In this document: positions 36,897-46,113 of the stretch, piece by piece | Numbering within the stretch: the stretch's first letter is position 1 | Layout of the letters: every line of letters starts with the position of its first letter | Position numbers and translations under genes: made by a program | Notes under the pieces: model-generated | Databases searched by the model: none | Told to the model about the DNA's origin: nothing | Seen by the model: the letters and a program-made list of their open reading frames with translations, nothing else | NCBI RefSeq assembly: GCF_029893085.1 | Contig: NZ_JARXWI010000015.1 | Span: 1 to 64,000, forward strand | Origin: Parabacteroides sp. PFB2-10 | Lineage (GTDB): Bacteria > Bacteroidota > Bacteroidia > Bacteroidales > Tannerellaceae | Direction of reading: 5' to 3' | Length of the DNA stretch: 64,000 nucleotides

Positions 36897-38912
36897 ATGA
36901 GTGCTGAGTTCGAGTTCCAATTAGATACAGATAATAGCGAGTTTCAAAACGCGTTGCAATTGATCACGCATACGCGCCAGTCGGTCTTCCTGACCGGCAA
37001 GGCGGGAACAGGGAAATCGACCTTTCTGAAATATATCTGCAAGCATACCAAAAAGAAACATGTCGTACTGGCGCCTACCGGTATTGCCGCCATCAACGCG
37101 GAAGGGGTAACGATGCACTCTTTCTTTAAATTGCCCTTTCGCCCGATGATGCCCGACGACCCGGATCTAAGCACAAAAAGCGGACGCATATTCGAATTCT
37201 TTAAATACCAGAAGAAGCACCGGAAGCTGATTCAGGAGATCGAACTGATCATTATCGACGAGATTTCCATGGTACGAGCGGACACCATCGATACGATAGA
37301 CCGCATTCTGCGGGTATTTTCCGGCAATACACGTCTGCCCTTCGGAGGCAAGCAACTATTGTTTGTCGGCGATATTTTCCAGTTAGAGCCGGTGGTTCCT
37401 TCCGATCAGAAGGAGATACTGAGTCTCTTCTATGCCACGCCCTTCTTTTTCTCGGCCAGGGTATTCAAGGAAATCAACCTGGTGCCGATCGAATTGCAGA
37501 AGGTCTATCGCCAGACCGATCCGGTATTCATCGATATCCTGGATCATATACGCAACAATGCAGCCCATAAGCAGCATCTGGAGGTATTGAATACCCGCTT
37601 TTTCCCTCAGTTCGAACCGCGCAATGAAGATATGTACATCACATTGGCCACCCGACGCGACCAGGTCGACTTTATCAATGAGCGCAAACTCAAAGAGTTG
37701 CAGGGAGAAGAGTTTGTCTCTGTGGGCCGTATCGACGGGGACTTCCCCGAAGCCTCCCTCCCCACCCAGCTTAACCTGGCGATTAAGGAGCAGGCGCAGG
37801 TGATTTTTATCGACAACGACCCTGATCGCCGCTGGGTAAACGGAACGATCGGCATGGTTTCCGGGATCGATGAGAACGGCAATGTATATGTGATGCTGGA
37901 AAATGGCTCCGAACATTTGGTGGAAATGACCTCCTGGCGCAACTATCGCTATAAATATAATGAAAAGGAAAAACGGGTGGAAGAAGAGATTATCGGCACA
38001 TTCGAGCAGCTCCCCATCCGCCTGGCCTGGGCCATAACCGTACACAAAAGCCAGGGTCTCACGTTCAGCCGTGTCGTGGTCGATCTGACCGGTGGCGTTT
38101 TTGCCGGCGGACAAACCTATGTTGCCCTCAGCCGTTGCACTTCGCTGGAAGGATTGGTATTGAGAAACCGGATCTCTTTCCACGATATCTTTGTGCGCAA
38201 AGAGATTGTAGCCTTCAGTCAACGCTTTAATAATCCGCAACTGATAGAAAACAGCTTCCGCGAGAGTGAAGCCGAACTGCAATATGCACAAGCCGCTCTT
38301 AGCTTTAATAAGGGGGATATGAAAACGGCGGTGGAATCGTTTGCCGCAGCCATCGAAAAGCGGAATGAACTAAAAAGCGAAGAGGTACAGCGTTTGTTGC
38401 GTTTCAAACTGGGCAAGATCAATACCCTGACGGAACAGAACAAAAAACTAAAAGAGGAACTGCATGCCCTACGTGAAGTACAAAAGGAGTATGCCCATGA
38501 ATATTATCTGATGGGCAACGAATGTGTTACGAAAGCCCGTGATGCTCGTGCCGCTATCCGCAATTTCGATAAAGCCCTCAAACTCGATCCAACCTTTGTG
38601 GATGCCTGGGTGCGCAAAGGCATTACTCTGGCTGATTTAGAGGAAGAATACGACGCCTTGTCATGTTTTAATCAAGCGGTAAAGCTTAGTCCCAACTCCT
38701 TCAAGGCGCACTATAACCGAGGGAAATGCTATTTGCATATAAAGTATTACGAAGAGGCAATGGCTGATCTATACAAAGCCGTGTCTTTAAAACCCAAGCA
38801 TCCCCCCGCACATGAATACCTGTCCGAGGCATACCGCCATCTGGGAGAAGAAGAATTGGCTCAAAAGCACCAGGATATTGCCAATGAATTGCGGGAAGAA
38901 AGAGGGCGATAA
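36897..38912 (+). CDS. Pif1/RecD-like helicase fused to TPR repeats
   Basis: A 671-residue protein. Residues 15-430 form a superfamily 1B helicase: Walker A TGKAGTGKST (about 33-42), VLAPTGIAAINAEGVT (motif Ia), IIDEISMVRADT (motif II), FVGDIFQLEPV (motif III) and AITVHKSQGLTFSRVVVDL near residue 380 (motif V/VI). From about residue 455 the protein changes to a coiled linker and at least three TPR units (EYYLMGNECVTKARDARAA, DAWVRKGITLADLEEEYDA, KAHYNRGKCYLHIKYYEEA). Such helicases unwind 5'-3', often on G4 or stalled-fork substrates. The TPR tail suggests recruitment by a protein partner. Confidence 0.88.
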   Translation: MSAEFEFQLDTDNSEFQNALQLITHTRQSVFLTGKAGTGKSTFLKYICKHTKKKHVVLAPTGIAAINAEGVTMHSFFKLPFRPMMPDDPDLSTKSGRIFEFFKYQKKHRKLIQEIELIIIDEISMVRADTIDTIDRILRVFSGNTRLPFGGKQLLFVGDIFQLEPVVPSDQKEILSLFYATPFFFSARVFKEINLVPIELQKVYRQTDPVFIDILDHIRNNAAHKQHLEVLNTRFFPQFEPRNEDMYITLATRRDQVDFINERKLKELQGEEFVSVGRIDGDFPEASLPTQLNLAIKEQAQVIFIDNDPDRRWVNGTIGMVSGIDENGNVYVMLENGSEHLVEMTSWRNYRYKYNEKEKRVEEEIIGTFEQLPIRLAWAITVHKSQGLTFSRVVVDLTGGVFAGGQTYVALSRCTSLEGLVLRNRISFHDIFVRKEIVAFSQRFNNPQLIENSFRESEAELQYAQAALSFNKGDMKTAVESFAAAIEKRNELKSEEVQRLLRFKLGKINTLTEQNKKLKEELHALREVQKEYAHEYYLMGNECVTKARDARAAIRNFDKALKLDPTFVDAWVRKGITLADLEEEYDALSCFNQAVKLSPNSFKAHYNRGKCYLHIKYYEEAMADLYKAVSLKPKHPPAHEYLSEAYRHLGEEELAQKHQDIANELREERGR

Positions 38913-38937
38913 GTCTGAAAAACTTAAAAAAGACTCA

Positions 38938-39534
38938 TTATAAACTCTTATTAATCTCTTCAATATAATTCAACACCTCGTCGCGGCCATCCCTCTTTTC
39001 TGAGGAGGTTACGAATATCGGAGGCAGCTCTTCCCAGACTTCAAGCAGCTTTTCTGTGTAGGCTTCCAGGTTCTCGGTAAGGCGTGAATTACTGAGTTTA
39101 TCGATCTTGGTAAAGATAATCGCAAAAGGGATGCCGTTTTCGCCCAACCACTCCATAAACTCCAGGTCTATTTTCTGTGGACTATGCCGGCAATCCAAAA
39201 GCACAAACAGGTTGGTCATAGCCTCCCGTTCCAGGATATAGTTTTCGATGATCTTCTGTATCCGTTCGCGTCCCTCTTTTCCCCGCTGGGCATAGCCATA
39301 GCCGGGCAAGTCGACCAGATACCATTCATCGTTGATCAGGAAATGGTTGATCAACTGCGTCTTTCCCGGCTTCTGCGAAGTCATCGCCAATCCTTTGCGG
39401 TTGGTCAGCATATTGATCAGGGAGGATTTCCCTACATTACTGCGCCCGATAAAGGCATATTCGGGTCTGTTATCTTGCGGACACTTCGTTACATCCGTAT
39501 TACTAATGACAAATTCAGCACTTTTGATTTCCAT
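38938..39534 (-). CDS. engB: Ribosome biogenesis GTPase EngB/YsxC
   Basis: A 198-residue TRAFAC GTPase needed for assembly of the large ribosomal subunit. G1 is [10 protein letters not shown]3 is DLPGYGYA and G4 is TKIDK. The switch region holds [14 protein letters not shown]. The start is the ATG at 39534 (MEIKSAEF). The frame extends 22 codons upstream into the symporter gene but the family starts here. It is probably cotranscribed with the symporter that precedes it by 19 bases. Confidence 0.93.
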   Translation of the reverse strand: MEIKSAEFVISNTDVTKCPQDNRPEYAFIGRSNVGKSSLINMLTNRKGLAMTSQKPGKTQLINHFLINDEWYLVDLPGYGYAQRGKEGRERIQKIIENYILEREAMTNLFVLLDCRHSPQKIDLEFMEWLGENGIPFAIIFTKIDKLSNSRLTENLEAYTEKLLEVWEELPPIFVTSSEKRDGRDEVLNYIEEINKSL

Positions 39535-39553
39535 TTCTTCGTCTTTTAATTGA

Positions 39554-41029
39554 TTATTTCCCGGAGGGTTCTTTCGGCAACAGGCTTCTGCGGACAGCAC
39601 TTATCCATAAACCGGCAAAGGTAATCAGCCCGTTCAACATCAACATCTCATAGCCAAAACGATACCCCGTATAATGAGTAACTAATTGATCGGTTGCAAA
39701 ACAGATCAACGGCGATGCAATACAAATATAAGGAACATATTTATCGCGCGGACGTCGGCGGGTAAACAAACCAAACACAAACAACCCGAGCAATGGCCCG
39801 TAGGTATAGGAGGCAATCATGTAGATAGCGTCGATAACCGACCTGTTATTCACCGCTTTAAATACGATTATGATAAGGGCAAACAAGACGGAAATCAATA
39901 GATGCACCTTCAAGCGTGTACGCTTGGCTTTCCCCGCTTCCTCGCGTTCGATCCCCAAAATATCCACGCAGAACGAGGTGGTCAGTGCCGTCAAGGCCGA
40001 ATCAGCGCTGCTGAATGCCGCCGCAATAATACCGATGGTGAAGAAAACCAGAATGCTATTGCCCAACATACCCGAGGCACAAAACATTGGCAGTATGTCG
40101 TCGTTCATCGCCGGCAGGGCAATCTGTTGTTGCTGCGCAAAGACAATCAACAACACCCCTAAGCAGAGAAAGAGGAAATTCACCGGAGTAAAGGCAAACC
40201 CGTATGTGTACATATTCTTTTGAGCCGCGCGCAGGCTCTTGCACGAAAGGTTCTTTTGCATCATATCCTGATCGAGTCCGGTCATCACAATGGTAATGAA
40301 TATCCCGCTGAAAAACTGTTTGGCAAAATGTTGAGTGCTGTGCCAGTCATCGAATTCGAAAATCCGGAAATGGGGACTCGAAGCAATCGTGTCGACCATG
40401 CCCCGCATATCCAATCCCATTTGATTCTTTACCTGCCATATAATCAGTATAAGCATACCAATCAGGCAGATAGCCTGCAAAGTATCCGTCCAGATAATGG
40501 TTTTGATCCCACTGCGAAAGGTGTACAACCAAACAAGAAAGATACTGATTACCACCGTCACGCCAAACGGAATATGCCAAGCGCTAAACACATAATTCTG
40601 CAATATAAGCACCACCAGATAGAGCCGCGCGGCCGCTCCTACTATTTTGGAGAGCAAAAAGAAGGAAGCTCCTGTTTTATACCCACGCTGCCCTATCCTG
40701 TCTTTGAGGTAAGAATAGATGGTTGTCAGCTTCAGTTTATAATACAAAGGCAGTAATATCTTCGCGATCAGGATGTATCCGACAAAAAAGCCCAACACAG
40801 TCTGCATATAGGTCATGTCGATTGACCGCACCATGCCCGGCACCGACACAAAAGTGACGCCCGAGAGCGAGGTTCCGATCATACCGATTGACACAATCAG
40901 CCAGGGTGACTGGCGATTGCCCAGAAAGAAGGCATCGTTCCCACTGTTTTTCCGTCCGGTTATCCAGGCGATTAAAAGAAGGAGACTGAAGTAGGCTATA
41001 ATGATCAGAAGGATGACGGAACTACTCAT
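39554..41029 (-). CDS. Sodium:solute symporter (SSS family)
   Basis: A 491-residue membrane protein with about 13 hydrophobic segments and SSS-family motifs ([21 protein letters not shown]-like start of segment 2, [35 protein letters not shown]). It couples uptake of an organic solute to sodium entry. The substrate is not clear. The start is the ATG at 41029, because the longer frame from 41047 starts inside the promoter element. It is upstream of engB. Confidence 0.88.
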   Translation of the reverse strand: MSSSVILLIIIAYFSLLLLIAWITGRKNSGNDAFFLGNRQSPWLIVSIGMIGTSLSGVTFVSVPGMVRSIDMTYMQTVLGFFVGYILIAKILLPLYYKLKLTTIYSYLKDRIGQRGYKTGASFFLLSKIVGAAARLYLVVLILQNYVFSAWHIPFGVTVVISIFLVWLYTFRSGIKTIIWTDTLQAICLIGMLILIIWQVKNQMGLDMRGMVDTIASSPHFRIFEFDDWHSTQHFAKQFFSGIFITIVMTGLDQDMMQKNLSCKSLRAAQKNMYTYGFAFTPVNFLFLCLGVLLIVFAQQQQIALPAMNDDILPMFCASGMLGNSILVFFTIGIIAAAFSSADSALTALTTSFCVDILGIEREEAGKAKRTRLKVHLLISVLFALIIIVFKAVNNRSVIDAIYMIASYTYGPLLGLFVFGLFTRRRPRDKYVPYICIASPLICFATDQLVTHYTGYRFGYEMLMLNGLITFAGLWISAVRRSLLPKEPSGK

Positions 41030-41045
41030 GCGGAATAAATTTCGC

Positions 41046-41054
41046 ACAAAGGTA
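41046..41054 (-). promoter_or_regulatory. -7 promoter element TACCTTTGT
   Basis: Exact TAnnTTTG match on minus, 16 bases before the symporter ATG. It decides the start codon in favour of 41029. Confidence 0.65.
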
Positions 41055-41128
41055 GGGATTATTGTGAGAAAAACCTCGATTTAGCGAACATCCGGCAGTT
41101 GAAACGGTTTATACAATAAATAAATCCT

Positions 41129-41137
41129 TACATTTGT
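41129..41137 (+). promoter_or_regulatory. -7 promoter element TACATTTGT
   Basis: Exact TAnnTTTG match 23 bases before the ATG at 41161. It is divergent to the element at 41046-41054. Confidence 0.65.
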
Positions 41138-41160
41138 AATCTAATCCAATTTAAAGCAAA

Positions 41161-41925
41161 ATGAATAAGTCGGATAGCATCGTTATCATCCCCACCTACA
41201 ACGAGAAAGAAAATATTGAAAATATTATCCGGGCTGTCTTTGGTCTGGAAAAGGTTTTTCATATCCTGATTATTGACGATGGCTCGCCCGACGGCACAGC
41301 CGCTATTGTCAAGAGAATGCAAGAGGAGTTCCCCGAGCGTCTGTTTATTGTGGAACGGTCAGGAAAACAAGGGCTTGGTACCGCTTATATCCGGGGATTC
41401 CAATGGGCATTGGAACATACTTACGGTTATATCTTTGAGATGGATGCCGACTTTAGCCATAACCCGAACGATTTGATCCCGCTTTATGAGGCATGTGCCC
41501 TGAAGGGAGCTGACGTAGCGATCGGATCGCGCTATATTGATGGCGTGAATGTGGTGAACTGGCCTTTAGGCCGTGTGTTGATGTCCTATTTTGCATCTAT
41601 GTATGTCCGTATCGTTACGGGTATGAAAATCAAAGACACCACGGCCGGGTTTAAGTGCTATCGCCGGGAGGTGTTGGAGACAATCGAACTGGAGAAGATC
41701 CACTTCAAAGGGTATGCTTTCCAGGTAGAGATGAAATTCACCGCCTATAAATGCGGATTCACACTGGCTGAAGTGCCTATTATCTTTGTAAACCGGGTAT
41801 TGGGTGTTTCCAAGATGAACAGCTCGATCTTCGGAGAGGCGCTGTTTGGTGTGCTCAAACTCAAATGGTGGAGCTTCTTCCGCAAATATCCCCAGAAGCA
41901 AAAGAAAGCAATAGAAAACGTATGA
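41161..41925 (+). CDS. Polyprenol-phosphate mannosyltransferase-like GT2
   Basis: A 254-residue family 2 glycosyltransferase of the dolichol-phosphate mannose synthase type. The N-terminus is [17 protein letters not shown]. The nucleotide-binding DDGSPDGT and the [10 protein letters not shown] motif follow, as does the family's [15 protein letters not shown]. No C-terminal membrane segments are seen, so it is the soluble short form. It probably charges undecaprenyl-phosphate with a sugar for protein or envelope glycosylation. It overlaps pyrC in an ATGATAA junction, so the two genes are translationally coupled. Confidence 0.88.
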   Translation: MNKSDSIVIIPTYNEKENIENIIRAVFGLEKVFHILIIDDGSPDGTAAIVKRMQEEFPERLFIVERSGKQGLGTAYIRGFQWALEHTYGYIFEMDADFSHNPNDLIPLYEACALKGADVAIGSRYIDGVNVVNWPLGRVLMSYFASMYVRIVTGMKIKDTTAGFKCYRREVLETIELEKIHFKGYAFQVEMKFTAYKCGFTLAEVPIIFVNRVLGVSKMNSSIFGEALFGVLKLKWWSFFRKYPQKQKKAIENV

Positions 41926-43262
41926 TAACATGGATCAAGAACGCCCGCATCGTCAATGAGGGGCGGATGTTTGATGGTTCCGTTCGGATAGAGGGCGAAA
42001 CCATCGGTGAGATCGTTGAAGGAAGCCTGTCTGCCGGTCGTGAACAGGAAGCGGATCGCGTGATCGATGCTGCCGGTAAATGGCTTCTGCCCGGAATAAT
42101 CGACGATCAGGTGCATTTCCGTGAACCGGGACTAACCCATAAAGGTGATATCGCTAGCGAGAGCCGTGCCGCTGTGGCCGGTGGTGTAACCACTTTTATG
42201 GATATGCCAAACACCAAACCGCAGACCACCACGATCGAAGCGCTGGAATGGAAACTGCAACGTGCCGCGGAGACTTCGCGTGCCAATTACTCTTTCTTTT
42301 TCGGGGCCACCAATGATAACCTGGAGGAGATAAAGCGTATAAACAAAAAACGCATACCGGGCTTAAAGCTCTTCTTAGGCTCATCGACGGGCAATATGCT
42401 GGTCGATAAGAAAGAAACCTTAGAGCGCATCTTTGGCGAGGCCGATATGTTGATTGCCATCCATGCCGAAAAAGAGGAGATCATCAAGAAAAACATAGCC
42501 TATTACACCGGACTGTACGGCGAAGACCTGGATATCTCTTTCCATGCGAAGATACGGAACGCGGAGGCTTGCTACGCCTCGTCTGCCGAAGCGGTAGAAC
42601 TGGCTGATCGCTTGGGTAGCCGATTGCATATCCTTCACCTGTCGACCGCTAAGGAGATGACGCTGTTGAGCGACAAACCCCTGCAGGACAAAAGGATTAC
42701 AGGCGAAGTATGTGTGCATCACCTTTGGTTTGACGATGCCGATTACGCAAAATATGGAAACCGCATCAAGTGGAATCCATCCATCAAAACACGCGACGAC
42801 CGGGAGGCTTTGCGACAAGCAATCAACAGTGGTAAATTGGATATCGTAGCCACCGACCACGCTCCTCATCTACCCACCGAGAAAGAAGGAAGCTGCTTGA
42901 AGGCGGCATCCGGAGGCCCTTTGGTGCAACACTCGCTGGTGACGATGCTTGAAATGGCATCGGACGGACTCTTCACGGTCGAGAAGGTAATCGAAAAGAT
43001 GGCACATGCCCCGGCAGAGCTGTTTGGCATAGAGAAACGAGGTTATATCCGCAGTGGGTATTACGCAGACCTGGTACTGGTCGACCCGAAAGCCGACTGG
43101 CTGGTAACCAACGAAAATATACTCTACAAATGCGGCTGGTCGCCATTCGAAGGCACCCGCTTCCACCATAAAGTCTGGAAAACCTTTGTCAACGGGCAAG
43201 AGGCCTACAGCGATGGCTGCGTCAATGACGCTGTGCGCGGCATGGAAGTGGCGTATCGCTAA
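41922..43262 (+). CDS. pyrC: Dihydroorotase
   Basis: A 446-residue class I amidohydrolase of pyrimidine synthesis, which closes carbamoyl-aspartate to dihydroorotate. It shows [18 protein letters not shown] (residues 59-76), [28 protein letters not shown] and [14 protein letters not shown]. In the metal motif the usual HxH is QVH, with Gln at residue 63 in place of the first His and His65 kept. The remaining metal ligands look present. The start is the ATG at 41922, which overlaps the stop of the glycosyltransferase gene. Confidence 0.88.
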   Translation: MITWIKNARIVNEGRMFDGSVRIEGETIGEIVEGSLSAGREQEADRVIDAAGKWLLPGIIDDQVHFREPGLTHKGDIASESRAAVAGGVTTFMDMPNTKPQTTTIEALEWKLQRAAETSRANYSFFFGATNDNLEEIKRINKKRIPGLKLFLGSSTGNMLVDKKETLERIFGEADMLIAIHAEKEEIIKKNIAYYTGLYGEDLDISFHAKIRNAEACYASSAEAVELADRLGSRLHILHLSTAKEMTLLSDKPLQDKRITGEVCVHHLWFDDADYAKYGNRIKWNPSIKTRDDREALRQAINSGKLDIVATDHAPHLPTEKEGSCLKAASGGPLVQHSLVTMLEMASDGLFTVEKVIEKMAHAPAELFGIEKRGYIRSGYYADLVLVDPKADWLVTNENILYKCGWSPFEGTRFHHKVWKTFVNGQEAYSDGCVNDAVRGMEVAYR

Positions 43263-43283
43263 GATATAAAACGGTGTATTGCT

Positions 43284-43375
43284 AAGCCCGAAAGGGCTTA
43301 TACATAGATAACCCCGTGCAAGCCTATTGGCGCAGCTCGGGGTTATCTTATCCACGTATAAGCCCTTTCGGGCTT
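43284..43375. terminator. Large inverted repeat between convergent genes
   Basis: Outer arms of 20 bp (43284-43303 with 43356-43375) and inner arms of 11 bp (AGATAACCCCG 43306-43316 with CGGGGTTATCT 43338-43348) are perfect. Each outer arm also folds alone as AAGCCC-GAAA-GGGCTT with a GNRA-type loop. It separates pyrC from the convergent DUF1080 gene and probably ends both transcripts. There is no long T-run. Confidence 0.7.
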
Positions 43376-43413
43376 ATATTACCACTTTGTCACAGTCACA
43401 TAGCGAGCTTCTA

Positions 43414-44049
43414 TCACCACCGAGTGACAGTCACATTACGGAACTGAATATCCTTCCCTTCGCTTTGCAGGCCAATGTGTCCGCTTTTCACTTTGTTTGT
43501 TCCCGTATTCTGGTAAACACCATTGATATAGACCGTGATTGTGCCATCTTTTACCCAGATATTGGCTTCGTTCCATTCGCCTATTTCCTTTTCACTCGAT
43601 GCGTTTGCCTTTTTCACCACAGGGAAAGTAGGGCGTTCTGTGCCGGGGCGTTGATGAAACTCAAACAGATCAGAACCACCTAAGCAGACAAAATCGCCTG
43701 CATTTCCGGCTTGCAACTGACATTCGATGCCATTCGGAAAAGGATTGTTCGGCTCGTCGATCAACAGGAATATACCGCTGTTATTGGGTTCATTAGGCCA
43801 TCGCCACTCCACATGCAATTTATAATCTCCATACTTCTCTTTGGTATACATATACCCCAGCGTGCCTTCAATACAAATCACTCCGTCTTTCACGGAATAG
43901 ACCTGCTCTGCCGGTTTTGAGTTCTTATCGACTACAAAACTCCAGTTCGACAAATCCTTTCCATTGAATAACTTTTCTGTCTTCTGAGCCGACAGATTCA
44001 AGCTAAAAGCAACAAACAATGCGCTTAATACAAAAACTTTTTTTTTCAT
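43414..44049 (-). CDS. DUF1080 (3-keto-disaccharide hydrolase-like) secreted protein
   Basis: A 211-residue protein with a Sec signal peptide (KVFVLSALFVAFSLNLSAQ) and a single DUF1080 domain, a concanavalin-like sandwich with KLFNGKDLSNWSF, HVEWRWPNEPNNSGIFLL and IECQLQAGNAGDF. The family is annotated as 3-keto-disaccharide hydrolases or glycan binders. It begins seven bases downstream of ettA on the same strand. There is no obvious functional link. Confidence 0.85.
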   Translation of the reverse strand: MKKKVFVLSALFVAFSLNLSAQKTEKLFNGKDLSNWSFVVDKNSKPAEQVYSVKDGVICIEGTLGYMYTKEKYGDYKLHVEWRWPNEPNNSGIFLLIDEPNNPFPNGIECQLQAGNAGDFVCLGGSDLFEFHQRPGTERPTFPVVKKANASSEKEIGEWNEANIWVKDGTITVYINGVYQNTGTNKVKSGHIGLQSEGKDIQFRNVTVTRW

Positions 44050-44055
44050 GATTCT

Positions 44056-45738
44056 TTATGTTAATTTCCGATAGCGAACTCGTTTCGGTTCCTCGTATCC
44101 GTTTTGTTTACGCTTGTGTTCTTCATATTCCGAATAGCTTCCTTCGAAATAAACTACATTCGAATCGCCTTCAAACGACAGGATATGCGTACAAATACGA
44201 TCCAGGAACCAACGGTCGTGGGAAATAACCACCGCACAGCCGGCAAAACCTTCCAACCCTTCTTCCAGGGCGCGCAGGGTGTTCACGTCGATATCGTTGG
44301 TCGGTTCGTCGAGCAGCAACACATTGCCTCCGGCTTTCAGTGTCAGTGCCAGGTGCAAACGGTTCTTCTCACCGCCCGACAGTACGCTGCAAAGCTTCTC
44401 CTGGTCGGCGCCGTTGAAGTTGAACTTCGACAGATAAGCACGGGCATTCACCTCCTTATTACCTACTTTGATCAATTCCTGTCCACCGGAAATCACCTGA
44501 TAAACCGTTTTGTTCGGGTCGATATCTTTATGAGTCTGGTCGGCATAACCGATCACCACCGTCTCTCCTACCTCAAAATTACCTTTGTCAACCGTCTCCA
44601 TCTCCATGATCATCTTAAACAAGGTGGTCTTACCGGCACCATTCGGCCCGATCACCCCTACGATACCATTCGGCGGAAGCATAAAGTTCAGATCGTCGAA
44701 GAGCAATTTATCACCAAAGGCCTTGGCTACATGCTGCGCTTCAATCACCTTATTCCCCAAGCGAGGGCCGTTCGGTATAAAGATTTCCAACTTTTCTTCT
44801 TTTTCCCGCTGGTCTTCATTCAACAATTTCTCGTACGAATTCAAACGTGCCTTTCCTTTGGCCTGGCGGGCTTTCGGTGCCATGCTGATCCATTCCAACT
44901 CGCGTTCCAGGGTCTTCCGGCGCTTGCTTGCCTGCTTTTCTTCCTGCGCCATGCGTTTGGTCTTCTGATCGAGCCAGGAAGAGTAGTTGCCCTTCCAGGG
45001 AATACCTTCGCCTCGGTCGAGTTCGAGAATCCAACCGGCCACGTGATCGAGGAAATAACGGTCGTGTGTAATACAGATTACTGTTCCGGCGTATTGCTGC
45101 AGATGCTGTTCCAACCAGTCGATCGACTCGGCATCCAGGTGGTTGGTAGGCTCATCGAGCAGTAATACGTCAGGCTGTTTCAATAACAACCGGCAGAGAG
45201 CCACCCGACGGCGTTCACCTCCCGACAGCGTATCGACCACTTGATCTTCCGGCGGACAACGCAAGGCATCCATCGCCCGTTCCAGGCGGCTGTCTAAGTT
45301 CCAGGCATCGCTGGCATCGATAATATCCTGCAACTCGGCCTGACGGGCAAACAATTTATCCATTTTGTCGGCATCCTCATAATATTCCGGTAAGCCGAAT
45401 TTCTCATTGATCGCTTCGTATTCAGCCAGGGTATCGACAACCTCCTGTACCCCTTCCTGCACAATCTCTTTGACGGTCTTGCCTGCCTCCAACTGCGGAT
45501 CCTGTTCCAGATAGCCTACCGAATAACCCGGCGAGAAGACTACATCGCCCTGGAATTCTTTTTCCAAGCCGGCAATAATCTTTAACAGAGTAGATTTACC
45601 GGAGCCATTCAGACCGATAATGCCGATCTTGGCACCATAGAAGAAAGAAAGATAAATGTTTTTAAGAACCTGTTTCTGGGGAGGATAAATCTTATTCACT
45701 CCCACCATTGAAAAAATAACTTTTTTGTCGTCTGCCAT
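44056..45738 (-). CDS. ettA: Energy-dependent translational throttle protein EttA (ABC-F)
   Basis: A 560-residue soluble protein with two ABC ATPase domains and no membrane part. Walker A motifs are GLNGSGKST and GPNGAGKTT, the signatures are LSGGERRR and LSGGEKNR, and both Walker B motifs read LLLDEPTN. The arm and linker between the domains carry the basic KRRKTLERELEWISMAPKAR segment typical of EttA. EttA binds the ribosomal E site and gates early elongation according to energy state. A weak -7 element (TATCTTTAC, minus, 45782-45790) lies upstream. Confidence 0.92.
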   Translation of the reverse strand: MADDKKVIFSMVGVNKIYPPQKQVLKNIYLSFFYGAKIGIIGLNGSGKSTLLKIIAGLEKEFQGDVVFSPGYSVGYLEQDPQLEAGKTVKEIVQEGVQEVVDTLAEYEAINEKFGLPEYYEDADKMDKLFARQAELQDIIDASDAWNLDSRLERAMDALRCPPEDQVVDTLSGGERRRVALCRLLLKQPDVLLLDEPTNHLDAESIDWLEQHLQQYAGTVICITHDRYFLDHVAGWILELDRGEGIPWKGNYSSWLDQKTKRMAQEEKQASKRRKTLERELEWISMAPKARQAKGKARLNSYEKLLNEDQREKEEKLEIFIPNGPRLGNKVIEAQHVAKAFGDKLLFDDLNFMLPPNGIVGVIGPNGAGKTTLFKMIMEMETVDKGNFEVGETVVIGYADQTHKDIDPNKTVYQVISGGQELIKVGNKEVNARAYLSKFNFNGADQEKLCSVLSGGEKNRLHLALTLKAGGNVLLLDEPTNDIDVNTLRALEEGLEGFAGCAVVISHDRWFLDRICTHILSFEGDSNVVYFEGSYSEYEEHKRKQNGYEEPKRVRYRKLT

Positions 45739-46113
45739 ATTCTTTCGTAGTAATTGATTAAGCTGTTTGTATGTTTGGGGGGTAAAGATAGTGAAAGTCG
45801 AACGCAGAGCAAAATGTTATTTCGAACGAAGTTATTTGATACAAAAAAGTTGCCTAAGAATGTGACCAACGGTTCGATTACCGACTTGGCAAAATGGTTG
45901 AATAGGTGAGGCGATCAGGTCGATCCAGATAGGAGTGAGTCACATTGATACGCTTCTTCTTCAGATCCGTGCCATCTATCGAATGGTTCTTTATGCAGTA
46001 TTACACCCTAAAACTTGTTTTGTATAGAATAATCAAAAGTAAAGGTTTTTGTTAAAACACACAAATATTATATGTTACCTTTGCAGTCAAATAAAGAAAA
46101 TCTTCTATCCATC
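45739..46113. other. Divergent gap ettA/rluF
   Basis: Contains the weak ettA promoter (45782-45790) and the rluF promoter (46076-46084). A 38-codon open stretch on minus (about 45880-45996, reading IKNHSIDGTDLKKKRINV and so on) could be a gene fragment, but there is no start and I do not recognise it. Confidence 0.5.
46076..46084 (+). promoter_or_regulatory. -7 promoter element TACCTTTGC of rluF
   Basis: Exact TAnnTTTGC match 29 bases before the ATG at 46114. The longer in-frame start at 46072 lies in front of the element and cannot be on the mRNA. Confidence 0.7.

Noticed and set aside
37383-38291. 302-codon open frame on minus opposite the helicase
   Set aside because: Antisense shadow of a gene with complete helicase motifs.
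44104-45165. 353-codon open frame on plus opposite ettA
   Set aside because: Antisense shadow of ettA, which has complete ABC motifs.
45893-45907. TGGCAAAATGGTTGA as a sigma-54 site
   Set aside because: The -12 half lacks the GC, and rluF has a clear housekeeping promoter nearer to its start.
45880-45996. Possible decayed gene fragment on minus (38 codons)
   Set aside because: No start codon, too short to judge and no recognised family. It is kept only as a remark in the gap entry.
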